A stretch of DNA of 64,000 nucleotides, taken from positions 92,158,334-92,222,333 of the forward strand of contig JAUPFV010000004.1 in the NCBI GenBank assembly GCA_036936605.1, read 5' to 3'. Of the stretch, positions 1-10,149 are shown piece by piece (within the stretch, counting starts at the first letter, position 1; the number at the start of each line of letters is the position of its first letter). This stretch comes from Limnanthes douglasii subsp. nivea (lineage: Eukaryota; Streptophyta; Magnoliopsida; Brassicales; Limnanthaceae). The translations under genes and the position numbers were made by a program. The notes under the pieces were generated by a model that saw only the letters and a list, made by a program, of their open reading frames with translations, made no database searches and was not told where the DNA came from.

Positions 1-1020
1 TAGAATTGAAAGTCAGGCCATTGAAAATCAAAGTTTTTCCTCGACTAAAACTAATAATCTCAATCAACATTTTAGATTAAGTTCAAGCCAACAAAATCAA
101 ACATTCAGTAAAGTCTATAAAATGAAAATAAAGTCCATTGTAACCCAAAAAGATCAAGATTCCAAAAATGAAGACAATCAAACACAATATCTTCAAGATC
201 AAAACATTCAAAGCCAAAGTCATCTGAAACATAATGTTTAAAACTTAGACACACAATCTAATAAAACAAACAAATAATCTGCAGCTAATGAAGGCATGAA
301 AATTATAGAGGCTCTTCAAAAGCTTGAACATAAATATACTCAGAGCAGCCAACAGGAAGATATTAATACATTAACACTAGAGTATGAAAACATAGGAAGA
401 AGCAATGTCACCCCAACCAAAAGATGCACCACACCTGATCAGAATTTCAACATCATCATCAACATAAAATTCAAATCTGCAAAGAAAGGAAGAAAAACCA
501 ACAAAGTAGTGATTAATTCTCTAAAGAATGCAGAGTACAAAAAACATAAAAAATCCCTATCTGATAATGATAAGGATAATTAGCTGGAATGCCAGAGGCA
601 TTAATAACAAGCCTACTCTGAGAACGCTTCTCTCAATGATTCAAGCTAAAAAATCAAAATATTGGCTATTCAAGAGCCCATGGCTAAGGTTGATAAAATT
701 GATAGTATTGGTAAGCTGCTCAGATATAAAGATTATACTTCTAACATATCAAACAAGATTTGGGAATTTTGGTGTGATGATGTTAAGATGAATATAAATT
801 ATGACCACGATCAGTTCTTACATATGGAGGTTCACTAGCCTGACTTAGAATAAATTTTCAACTTTTATTACAGTCTATGCTAAAAGTCAGAGACTTGAAA
901 TAATTTATCTTTGGGATAAGCTAAAGATGTTTGCTAACACTAATAAAGCCTGGATCAATGCTGGAGAATACAACGCAGTCACTGCTGGACATTTTACAAA
1001 CTTATTTTTAGGCTTTGAAT
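1..1020 (+). mobile_element. LINE (L1-type) fragment: end of ORF1 and start of ORF2
   Basis: The first kilobase is the 5' half of a non-LTR retrotransposon on the + strand. A Lys/Asn-rich open frame (296-583), likely the end of ORF1, overlaps the start of an endonuclease domain (567 onward). LINEs normally lose their 5' end, yet here the 3' side is missing: coding similarity stops near 1000, where element A begins. The break is therefore a later deletion or recombination rather than ordinary 5' truncation. The upstream limit lies outside the window. Confidence 0.75.
567..1000 (+). pseudogene. LINE endonuclease (EEP family), N-terminal part, frameshifted
   Basis: The frame opens with IISWNARGINN, the usual start of plant LINE apurinic endonuclease domains. 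A frameshift near 650 is needed to continue into ILAIQEPMAK, whose E is the expected catalytic glutamate region. Further on VYAKSQRLE and a GEYNAV motif, in place of the family's GDFN, can be read near 870-985. The enzyme would nick target DNA during target-primed reverse transcription. Frameshifts and stops make this a dead fragment, and the rest of ORF2 is absent. Confidence 0.75.
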
Positions 1021-1054
1021 ATTTACTATATAGGGGTCGGTTTAAATAGACAAC

Positions 1055-1086
1055 TCATTAAAACCTTCCCGCGCCACCAGGGTAGG
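1055..1086 (-). other. Conserved block after pol (element A copy)
   Basis: Just 3' of integrase, element A carries a GC-rich block containing CCCTGGTGGCG followed by a GGTTTTAATGA tail. The same block follows pol in element B (28127-28156) and C (33277-33306), although the surrounding coding sequence has diverged far more. Function is unknown; similar motifs occur after pol in other plant Tat-type elements as far as I recall. Confidence 0.7.
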
Positions 1087-1272
1087 AAAGAGTGTGCCCT
1101 CGACGAAAGTTTCAATTACACTTCCAAAAATTAAAAAGATAAAAGATACAAATCATTCGAGATACAATTTGAGGTGCTCGATATTCCCCAGGAGGCGTAG
1201 GGGACGATCGTATTTGTCTTTTAAACAATAGGTTCCTGATTTTATCTTCTCCATCACTTGGTACGGTCCTTC

Positions 1273-2352
1273 TCAATTTAGTGCTAACTTTCTGAGTTGT
1301 TTATCTTTAGTGCTGAGAAACACCTTTCGTAAAACTTTGTCCCCGACTTTGAAATCTCTTCTTCGAATTTTCGAGGCATACTTGCTTCTCATCAGGGTCT
1401 GATAATGTAGAGAACTGAGATGATCCCTTGCTCGTTTATCTTCTATCAAATCTAAAGCCAAAGCTCTATTTTCATCGTTGCTGCTTTCTTCGTAATGATC
1501 GACCCTGAAAGAGGGGAACATGGTTTCTGCTGGTATTACCGCATCCATCCCATACACCAATGCGTAAGGTGATTCATGTGTCGTTGTTCTAAGTGTCGTT
1601 CGGTATGACTATAATACCTCTTGTAAAAAATCCGGCCATTTTCCCGCCTTTCCTTCTAATATTCTTTTCAGCCCATTAATGATTGTTCTGTTGGTGACTT
1701 CAACCTGCCCATTCGCCCGATGATGGAAACACTGTTGTATGTTATGATTAGCACAAAATTCCCTAATCTCATTGCTGTCGAACTGAGGTCCATTGTCCAT
1801 GGTTATCTTATGAGGAACACCGTACCTACAGCAAATGTTTGATCGTATGAACTTCACCACATCTTTGGCTCGGGTACCTGACAATGGTTCTGCTTCGACC
1901 CATTTTGAAAAATAATCCACTGCTACCACAATAGTCTGTCTCCCTCCAGATGCTAGTGGAAGTGGTCCCACCAAGTATATTCCTCATTTATCAAATGGTA
2001 ATCCCTTAGAAATGGATTCTAGAGGAACTGCTGGAGTGTGGATCGAATTTGCAAACCTCTGGCAAGTATCGCACATTTTGACTAATTCCTTAGTGTCTGC
2101 CAATAGCGCAGGCCAATAAAAACCCGACAAAAAAACCCTCCTGATTAATGTCTTGAAACCACAGTATGCTGATCCTTCACCGTCGTGCAACTCGGATAAG
2201 ATCATTTGTGATTCTTCGTGACTCAAACATCTTAAGAGAGGTCTGCTTGCAGATCTTTTGTAAAGAACATTTCTCAAAAACACATAGCCTCGTGCCTTGT
2301 TTTGAATACTCTTCGCTAAACTCTTATCATCGGGCAACACCTCTTCGGTCAA
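1273..2352 (-). pseudogene. Element A integrase (HHCC, DDE core, C-terminal part)
   Basis: Three minus-strand open segments cover integrase. 2352-1984 is the zinc-binding N-terminus; its CDTCQR pair is present, but the second His of the HHCC set appears as Tyr in a SAYCG context. 1974-1609 is the catalytic core, with Asp in VDYFSKW, Asp in MDNGPQF and Glu in GQVEVTNR, so the DDE residues survive. 1560-1273 is the C-terminal part, with YQTLMRSKYASKIRRR and the GDKVL segment. Stops near 1980 and 1600 break the frame. Integrase would insert the cDNA copy into the genome. Confidence 0.88.
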
Positions 2353-2418
2353 GAATTTTGTGATATTACTTCTCCGATCAGAACTTGTAACTGTCGAAAT
2401 TTGATAGGCTACATCTGG

Positions 2419-2997
2419 TCAATTCTTCATATCTTTCCTCTTAATAATGGATGGATGCTCTTGCGTTAAAATCCAAGGGTATTCTCTTAAATATGCCGAT
2501 GTGGCCAACGAGTCCGCAATTGTGCTGTCTTCCCTTTGGACGTGTTCATAAGTTACCTTTTTGAATATCGATGCCAGGATCCTTAAAGCCGCTAAATATT
2601 GCACCAGTTGCTCTTTCCTTACCTATAATTGTCCAGTTGCATGATTTATTAATAACTGTGAATCACTGATCAACCGAACATTTCTTGCCCCACAAATTTG
2701 TGCCAATCGCAGTCCTGTCAATGCAGCTTCATACTCTGATTCGTTGTTCGAGGCTTTAAAACCAAAACGGATTGCTTGATGCATCGCGACTCCTGAAGGT
2801 GTAGAAATTTGAACGCCACCCCCACATCTGATGATATTGGAGCCTCCGTCAGTTCTAAATATACATCCGTCCGTGTTAACCTCTGCTTTCTCCGGCACCT
2901 CCTCAGGTCTGCTAGAATGAAATTCCACTAGGAAATATGCCACCGCATGTCCCTTGATAGCTGTTCTTGGTTCAAAATCGATGTCAAAATCCTCCAT
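2419..2997 (-). pseudogene. Element A second (archaeal-type) RNase H domain
   Basis: The segment includes FRTDGGS, then FGFKASNNESEYEAALTGL and LISDSQLLINHATGQL, the typical aRNH of Tat-lineage elements. The Asp of DGGS, the Glu of SEYEAA and the Asp of SDSQ are the expected catalytic acidic residues. A stop near 2620 separates the tail (2604-2419), which carries the EDSTIADSLAT motif. The preceding EPRTAIKGHAVAYFLVEF links it to the ordinary RNase H. Confidence 0.85.
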
Positions 2998-4327
2998 TTC
3001 TACCGACCATTCGTCATTCGACCAGAAATATCGGGTCGCTGCAAAACATTTTTAAGAGGAAATGCGGTTCGAACTGTGATAGAATGTCCTTTGAAATATG
3101 GTCGCATTTTTCTGGCGCCTGTTACTAACGCCAGCGCCAATTTCTCGAGCTTTAAGTATCGCTTTTCTGCGTCCAGTAAACTTTTACTTACATAATAAAA
3201 CGACTTAGGGATTTTATCCTCTTCTCGAACCAGCGCTGCACTGACCGCGTGTTTCGAGACCGTTATATAAAGGAATAACGTTTCCTAGGGTGACGGCTTT
3301 GTTAACAGTGTTGAGGACGACAAATAATTCTTGATGCCGACGAACGCTTCGGTACATTTAGGAGTCCAACAAAAATTCTTGGCATTCCTTAGAATTTGAA
3401 AAAATGGTAAGCATTTATCCGACGATCGCGAGATAAATCTGTTCAAAGCCGTTAAACGCCCAGTTAAAATCTGTACCTCTTTAACGTTTCTTGGAGGCGC
3501 CATGTTGTTCAAAGCGTTTAGCTGAGCTGGATCTGCTTCTATCCCTTTCTCGCTAATCATGAACCCTAAATATTTTCCGGACCGAACTCCGAAAGAACAT
3601 TTCTCTGGTTTCAATTTAAGATTCACCTTCCCAAGATTCCTGAATGTTTCTTCAAGGTCTGCAAAATGACTCTCGTCGGTTATGCTCTTAACCAGCATAT
3701 CATCAATGTAGACGTCTACATTTTTCCTGATTTGCTCCTGGAACACTTTATTCACAAGCCTTTAATAGGTAGCCTCTGCGTTTTTCAGACCAAACGACAT
3801 AACTTTGTAGCAATACAAGCCCCTTCCTATGATGAACGTAGTGTTTTCTTGGTCTTCAGGATCCATCTTTATCTGGTTATACCCCGCATAAGCATCCATG
3901 AACGATAATATCTTATTTCCTGATGTCGAGTCTACCAATGATCAATCCTCGGCATGGGAAAATGATCTTTGGGACAAGCTCTGTTAAGGTCTATGAAATC
4001 TACGCACATTCTCCATTTTCCGTTTTTCTTTTTTACAAGAACCGGATTACATGTCCATTGTGGGTAGCGGGACTCTCGAATATGCCCTACCCTTATCAAT
4101 CTTTCGACTTCTGAAATGATCGCCTCTGACTTTTCTTGAGAAAATGCTCGGCGCTTCTGTGTTATGGGTCGAACACTTGGGTTTATATACAACTGGTGGT
4201 AGATGACATTTTCAGGGACCCCTGTTACATCTTCTGAACACCACGCGAAAAGATGTAACTTCTGTTTGAGAAAATCAATCAATTTCTTTTGGAACCAAGG
4301 GGAAAAATTTACCCCAATCTTCAACAC
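2998..4327 (-). pseudogene. Element A reverse transcriptase and RNase H
   Basis: The first part (4327-3932) contains PVLVKKKNGKWRMCVDFIDL and the CPKDHFPMPRID segment of gypsy reverse transcriptases. The middle resumes in another frame, and 3755-3285 holds the catalytic VYIDDMLVKS followed by LGFMISEKGIEADP and the thumb and connection region. RNase H sequence runs to about 3000 through stops. At least two frameshifts are needed to read it through. Its role is cDNA synthesis from the element RNA. Confidence 0.87.
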
Positions 4328-4709
4328 CTTCCCCTTAGAAAATTCGTAACTCTCACAACTTTCATCTGTGAGAAAAAAACCCGGGGTCTCCCGAGGATCA
4401 TCTGCAGGTTTTGATCCACGAGCCGACCCCGCTAATTGCTAATGCCTTACGTCAACCATTTCTTTATCCGGTTTTACTGCCAAAGCTTCCCGATAACATT
4501 CCCTTGCGGTCTTCTGACAACTCCTATGTTATTTCCTATCACATACTTCAGGCACTAGTGAACTGTAGAGGTTACAGCATGCATCATTGATAACCAGGAG
4601 CGACCGAAAATTGCGTTGTGTGATGTGGGTGCATCGACAACAATGAATAAAACCGTCACTTCTTTCTTGAACGGCCCTCTCCCAAGCTGAACTACTCCTT
4701 CGAATTCTC

Positions 4710-5213
4710 CTATGATTCTGCTGACGCTCTTGTAAAACCGATGATTGTTCGATCTGACTTCACAATTACTGGTTTATTCCTAAACCCCAAAAAAATTGAT
4801 ACAAAAATTATGTTCGCTGAACTGCCGGTATCCACCAAAATTATTCGCACCTCCTCCCCTGTGATAGCCGCGCCGATTACGATTCCATCCTCATGAGGGC
4901 CTGCCATGTCTCTCATGTCGTCGTCATCAAAGCATAAGATAGAATAAGGATTCTGATACAAATGAGGCGAAGTTCTCGCTTCTAACCGAGTTGTTAAATT
5001 CACTATATTCCTTTTTCGTGAAGAATTGGTGGTACTTGCCATCGAATCGCCCCCGAAAATAGTCAGAGATTCGAAAAATTTGCACAGATCTCTTACCTTT
5101 TCTTGTGCTGGATGCACCCCTTCCTCAATTACTCCAATTAGATTCCTATTCTTGTCCCGATCTAGGTATTCAGTGGATACGTCGAATGAGTCACTGACCT
5201 CGGAAATTACCAA
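4710..5213 (-). pseudogene. Element A retropepsin-like protease
   Basis: A 167-residue open segment contains ILVDTGSSANIIF, the active-site D-T-G of an aspartic protease; of the three Tat elements here only A keeps this motif intact. Before it come HEDGIVIGAAITGEEV and an acidic DDDDMRDM stretch, which matches the order in elements B and C. It would cut the Gag-Pol precursor. The segment between it and reverse transcriptase (4330-4700) has stops in all frames. Confidence 0.8.
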
Positions 5214-5498
5214 AGAAACTTCATGTTTAGGTGCTGCTACGATTTGCTTAGCTCCCCCTTTCTGAGCCTGCTTTTTTCACACACTCAAGCAATTTCCCAC
5301 TGTCGATTTGTGCTTAGACTTCTTTCTTGAGCGCAATACAATCCTTGGTATCATTACCCACATCATCATGGTACTTATCGGTTGCGGCTGAGGGATCGAA
5401 CTTGTCTTTGAAACTTTTTTATTTGTAACCACCGAAGCTTGGTTTGTTTGTTGGATCTGCGCTGCTAATTCCGAGGCTTTGGTTTCCTCAATGAGGAT

Positions 5499-6752
5499 CT
5501 ATTTTTCGACTTGGGCCAACAAGGCTGAGAAAGTGAAGGCTTGCTTCTTTGTCACAGCTTGCTTCATCGACCCTGGTAATAAGCCCAACCTGTAACCAGT
5601 TAAGGCTACACTTTCATCACAATAATCTAGATCTGTTTTTGCGTCTATGAAACGCTGAGTATAATCCCTCAGACTTTCTTCGACTTTCGATCGGCAATTG
5701 ACTATTGTGTCCCCGTTGACTCTGAAATTTTTTCTACCGACGAATTGGTCTCTGAACATCATCCAGAACATATCAAAATTCTTGATGCATCCTTGTGGTA
5801 ATCGATTATACCACTTCGATGCCCGATCTTTAAATGTCATTGAAAAAGCCCGACAAACCAACTTGTCGTCATTGTCAAAACTCAACATAAATTTTTTGAA
5901 AGCCTCCAGATGATTATCTGGGTCTTTCATTCTGTCATACTTCTCAAGTTTAGAGATGTCAAAACGCTTCGGGAGGTTTTCAGACAAAATCTCATCTGAT
6001 AATGGAGAAGACCTACAGTTATGCCCGATGTTGAAGGTCCCTCCTCCTAGGCCTTCTGCTCGACTTGTGAACAACCCTTCATCGAGTGGGTTGGCAAATT
6101 GACTCCCCACTCTGTAACCCTATGATTGGCTTACTTATGGAAACTGGAAATAAGGACCGATCACTTGCTCTCTGTTAAAAGTAACTGTTCCGATTTTTTT
6201 AGCTGATATGTGCATGATTTTATCGATGCTAACTCCCTGAGGTTCGACCATTTTAGCTCTTGACGAATTTATCCTTCTGAGCTCTCTTTCTTTGATCATC
6301 CTTTTATCTTTCCTGAAGTATCGAAAATCCCAGACCGGGGAAGAGGACTCACTCAAATCCTCCCCCGAAGAAAATTCGTACACCAACCTGGATCGGAATC
6401 CAGACTTCTTTCGTGCAGCCTCGTCGATCCTCCTCGACCGAATCCAGCCCTTGAAAAACTCCACTTCTTCTCGACCAGCACTGCGTTGAACCTCTTTCAC
6501 TTCTTCATCTGATCGCTCACTTCGACCATCCAACCGACCTTTTTTTTCAGCCAAAGCCAAATCCCTCTCAGTATTTAGCTTAGCAATGTCATCTAAAAGT
6601 TGTTGCATAGTCATGATTAAGGTCGACCGACTGCTTCGGCCCTGATTTCCATCATTACCTAGCAGCTCCTCATAATTCCGACCCTCTGAGAATGACATCT
6701 CCTGGTCAGACCCTTTCTCCTTTTCCTTTCCCTTCCTAGCCTCGGTATTCAT
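5499..6752 (-). pseudogene. Element A gag
   Basis: Two open segments in the same frame (6752-6135 and 6110-5499) are split by in-frame TAA and TAG codons near 6120-6137. The N-terminal part is charged and low-complexity. The second part has the retrotransposon gag core: LPKRFDISKLEKYDRMKDPD, NHLEAFKKFM, SKWYNRLPQG and the FRDQFVGR segment, then a YTQRFIDAKTD stretch. Elements B and C share all of these. Gag would form the particle that packages element RNA. Confidence 0.85.
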
Positions 6753-6811
6753 TCGCTAACTTTTTTTGTAAGGTCGAGATTTTGGGGAACTTAATCTCCG
6801 GGTATCTCTCG

Positions 6812-6830
6812 TTCCCACAGACGGCGCCAA
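6812..6830 (-). other. Element A primer-binding site
   Basis: Directly inside the 5' LTR the minus strand reads TTGGCGCCGTCTGTGGGAA, a primer-binding sequence typical of plant Ty3/gypsy elements. It differs from the site next to the LTRs of B and C, which reads AATTGGCGACCACAG. The identity of the priming tRNA was not worked out. Confidence 0.75.
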
Positions 6831-7151
6831 TGATAAGTGTCGGAATATTTGGGTGGTTTATCGGAAAGTGTGCAAGTAGGTGTCAGGCTAGAAAGTACAA
6901 AAGTTTAGAGAGAGAAAGTAGTCAAAATCAAGTACTAATTATTGGAAGGTCCCCATTTTGGGGGACAGAATCTTTCTTTATATAGTGACGGTTGTGGGAC
7001 CCATGGTCACATGCCATACTTATTCTAATTGCATGTTACCCTTTTTAGTTGTGCTTTTGTTACTTATTTCTTACTTTACATTTAAGTCCTTACACATAAT
7101 TACATTATTATTTGAACCCTATATTTTACTTGGTATTTTATGCCCTTATCA
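6831..7151 (-). repeat. Element A 5' LTR
   Basis: A 321-bp segment bounded by TGATAAG and CTTATCA, a perfect 7-bp inverted repeat with TG...CA ends. It abuts the primer-binding site on one side and copia coding sequence on the other. A minus-strand TATA box (CTATATAAAG, 6985-6976) is a plausible promoter. The matching 3' LTR is not in the window. Confidence 0.85.
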
Positions 7152-8230
7152 GTACCGTTCCAATCCCTTTGACATTTCAGGACTTATCATTCCTGAGGAT
7201 GACTCTTCCACCATCAAGCATTTTCAAGTCTTCAAATTAATAATTATTGGAAGTCATGTGGAATGACGCACCAAAATCCAACACTCATTTATCATTTTAC
7301 GTGCAAGAATAATAAGTTATTAACTCATTAACGTACTCACAATCATCAGACATCATTGCAAAATCTCCAACTTTGACCTTCTAATACTTGTTTCATTTTT
7401 TTTTCACTGGGCATTTCTGACTGATATGCCCTTTCTTTTTGCATACCCAACATATCATTTTTTAACCAGTTGTAGCCTTTTTTTGACTTTTACCTAGAGT
7501 TTCCACTTCTCTTACTTGAATCTATTTTTCCTGTATGACCCCTCACATTCAATTTGTGCCCTTCGGAGTCACCCTTTATAGCACTCTTCTTCTGAATATG
7601 TTTAAAGTTTAATACACTCTTGAATTCGACCATCGTAAGGAATTTTTTCTCGTATATCACGGTGTCCATGAAGTATTAATACCCATTCAATAGAGAACTT
7701 AAAATGATGATTGATTGGTCCTCCTCATCCACATTCATAATAACTGCAGTCAAGCTGAGTATGATTCAGTTGTAATCATCTAGGTGCCTTCAGATCTCTT
7801 TGCTACAATTTATATACAATGTTTAATTTTTTTTTCTTCAGATCCAATCTGTTAACCAATGACCTCTTCATGTAAATTGTTTCCAACATATATTACATCC
7901 CTAGCATCGTAAGATATTCAGATACATATTATAACACTTCATCTTTGTAGCTTAATGTGAAGGAACTATAAGATTTAGACAGTACCACGATATCAACTTG
8001 TGTAGATATATTGCCAATAACAGCTGCCAACCCTTTCTGTACTAGGTAAGCTTTAATCTCAATTCTTCAAAGGTTGAAATCATTTGATCAGTTAATTTTT
8101 ATAGGCTAAACTTCATTAACCCATCTTCGTGGCTTTCCTATTTATTGTGATATCTATTTTTCCAACCTAAAGATCGACCACCGATCTACTTCTTCTACTG
8201 TTTATTTATGCTCGCCGCACCACTACAACA
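7152..8230 (-). pseudogene. Ty1/copia gag and protease remnant
   Basis: The minus strand, read through many shifts, gives recognisable copia pieces. A DEEDQSIIILSSL segment (about 7669-7720) belongs to the gag (UBN2-type) domain. A perfect CX2CX4HX4C zinc knuckle, CWVCKKKGHISQKC, lies at 7451-7411. Near 7270-7220 comes GASFHMTSNN, then the protease stretch ending KGIGTV, where element A interrupts. The LDS of the protease active site is missing. This is the insertion target of element A. Confidence 0.78.
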
Positions 8231-8239
8231 TTCAACGGA

Positions 8240-9004
8240 GGCAAGAACCGATATACGATTAGATAAACTTAGAAAAGAGTGATTTAATTACCATGTACAA
8301 GATGAAACAACAAATAAAATAAAGTGTAATAAAACCAAACACACAAAATAATATTTGATGTGATTTGGATTTTGAAGAAACCCTACATCCAAGGGCAATA
8401 GATCATTTTATAAATAAGCAGGTTATAGTTAGACTTGCAAACACAAATGACTCAATCATTTTTTGTAAAAAAAGATGATCAAATTCACATAACCCACTCT
8501 TCAGTGTTACCTCACCTATTTTAAAAAAAAAAAAGATGAAGAAATTCACATTGCATATTGTATAACAATATCTTCTTATATTTGCAGATTTAAGAAAAAT
8601 ATTAATTCTTCAATAGACACTCCAGATTAAAGCCAATTAATCAAAGATTGAAATAACTCATACTTCATTGCTATAAGAAACCTCAAAAATAACAAATCAT
8701 AGTTAACACAGAAGACCCAAATGATCAAGGAATCTAATTAATATATGAAGACCAAAATATAAGACCTTGCAAATAAAACTCTACTTTGGTCTAGTTGTGG
8801 TGCTACGGTCCAGCTCGCTTGAGATAAGAGTGATGCTTCAGATTAGCTTGCTTCAGACCAGCCTGCTTCAGTTCAACACATATTTCTTTCGATACAATGG
8901 TCATCAGTCTTTGACAGCTTGTCTTAACCATTAGTAGGCTTAATACACATGTAGTCCAATAACAATACCTTTGTTAGCGAGCTAATTCTAGCATACACCT
9001 AACA
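8240..9004 (-). repeat. Ty1/copia LTR remnant
   Basis: Upstream of the copia gag on the minus strand lies LTR-like sequence ending in CACCTAACA at 9004. The same terminus occurs at 43582-43590, and both regions share a block around an ACCCTACATCCA-type motif (8380-8400, compare 42725-42760 and 44405-44435). I infer that this is the 5' LTR of the 7152-8230 element. The inner boundary is approximate. Confidence 0.55.
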
Positions 9005-9040
9005 ATACCAATATAACATTTAATTAGAAATGAACACTCT

Positions 9041-9270
9041 GCCCCTAAAGGGGTAGCCGAGTTGGTTGAGTATGACATTCTTATGACCAAAAAGGTCATG
9101 AGTTCGAGTCTCTCTACATACGCTTTCTCGGCTGAGCCTGTCACCTTGTGTGGTTTACCTTCTGGCGTTGGTTTGCAGGCTATCGCGTCAGACTGAGGGT
9201 TTACCCTGTGCGCACTCATTGCACTCTGAGTAGCGGCTGTGGGTTCCCTCCGAAAAAAAAAGAAAAAAAA
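9041..9270 (+). mobile_element. tRNA-derived SINE with 14-bp target duplications
   Basis: A 230-bp element carries an RNA polymerase III A box (TAGCCGAGTTGG, 9054-9065) and, about 35 bp further on, a B box (GAGTTCGAGTC, 9100-9110). It ends in an A-rich tail (9252-9270). It is flanked by perfect direct repeats GAAATGAACACTCT at 9027-9040 and 9271-9284, the hallmark of LINE-driven insertion. The tRNA-like head resembles SINE heads rather than a full tRNA: no acceptor stem closes. It sits about 880 bp upstream of the homoserine kinase gene. Confidence 0.9.
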
Positions 9271-9284
9271 GAAATGAACACTCT

Positions 9285-9806
9285 TCACTTAGTTAATGGT
9301 CATATTTTTTAAATGCATGAATCTAATGACTTTTCACGTGACAAACTTATCACTCTACGAAATTAACCATTTTTGTGTGTTTTTATTGTCTGAGGATAAT
9401 CTTTGAACTCAAGTTTCATTTGAGTCCAACATTGGTCAAACTTAGATGTATTTTGGAAGAACACTTTGGTCGAAATTAGTTTCATTTCAGCAAAAATCAA
9501 CCCAAATAGTCAAAGCCAGTTGTCAGTTGCAGATTTCAGCCTCCTAAATGAAAATCAGAATGCTTAAAAAAAACCAAAAATGACAAACTTAAATTTTTTA
9601 AATTATCCATATCAAATCCAAAAAATACAATTTACAAACATATTTAAACCAATATGCAATCAAAAACGAATTAAAATAACCCAAAATTTTTAAAAATAGA
9701 ATTTTTAATTTTTTAGATAAATTTTTTAAAATGGTATGTGAGAAGATAATGTACAACAATTTTAGATTTTTTAACCGTTTGGACACAAAATTTTAAGTTG
9801 AATCCA

Positions 9807-9864
<58 letters not shown>

Positions 9865-10020
9865 TTAGAAGATAATTTAAAACAATTTTATATACTTAAT
9901 TTGGAAATAAAACTTGATATAAAAATTCGATTAGATCTTAAAACTAAAAAAGTTTTGGAGTTCTGATTTTTCAGTCGAGAGCACGTTCCTAACACCAAAG
10001 TAGCCACTTGTAAGAAAATC
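9285..10020. other. AT-rich intergenic DNA upstream of HSK
   Basis: No gene is seen. The stretch is AT-rich and holds the (AT)n tract at 9811-9857. The part after 9880 is presumably the HSK promoter region. Confidence 0.6.
9811..9857. repeat. (AT)n microsatellite
   Basis: An uninterrupted run of about 23 AT dinucleotides, some 290 bp upstream of the HSK start codon. Likely length-variable. Confidence 0.95.
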
Positions 10021-10029
10021 CTATATAGT
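10021..10029 (+). promoter_or_regulatory. TATA box of HSK
   Basis: CTATATAGT lies about 120 bp upstream of the HSK start codon. With the usual 25-35 bp spacing, transcription would start near 10055 and leave a leader of about 95 nt. Predicted from position and sequence only. Confidence 0.5.
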
Positions 10030-10149
10030 TTAGTAAGAAACATACAGGACAGGAGTATTCGGCAATTTACTCTTTGATTTAGTACTTAAAAAACATTTTC
10101 GAATCTTTACCTTTCGCATTTTGTCAAACACTTTCCACTCTCTCTAACA

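Larger units (their letters stand above)
1022..7151 (-). mobile_element. Tat-lineage Ty3/gypsy retrotransposon A, 3' truncated
   Basis: Read on the minus strand the order is 5' LTR (7151-6831), primer-binding site, gag, protease, reverse transcriptase, RNase H, a second RNase H-like domain and integrase, ending near 1273. The extra archaeal-type RNase H after the usual one marks the Tat lineage. The element lies in the protease region of a Ty1/copia remnant: copia coding similarity resumes at 7152. The expected 3' non-coding region and 3' LTR are missing, and LINE sequence begins at about 1020. All frames carry stops or shifts. Confidence 0.88.

Noticed and set aside
9041..9120. A tRNA gene
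   Set aside because: A and B boxes are present, but no acceptor stem or anticodon arm closes; the A-rich tail and 14-bp duplications make it a SINE.
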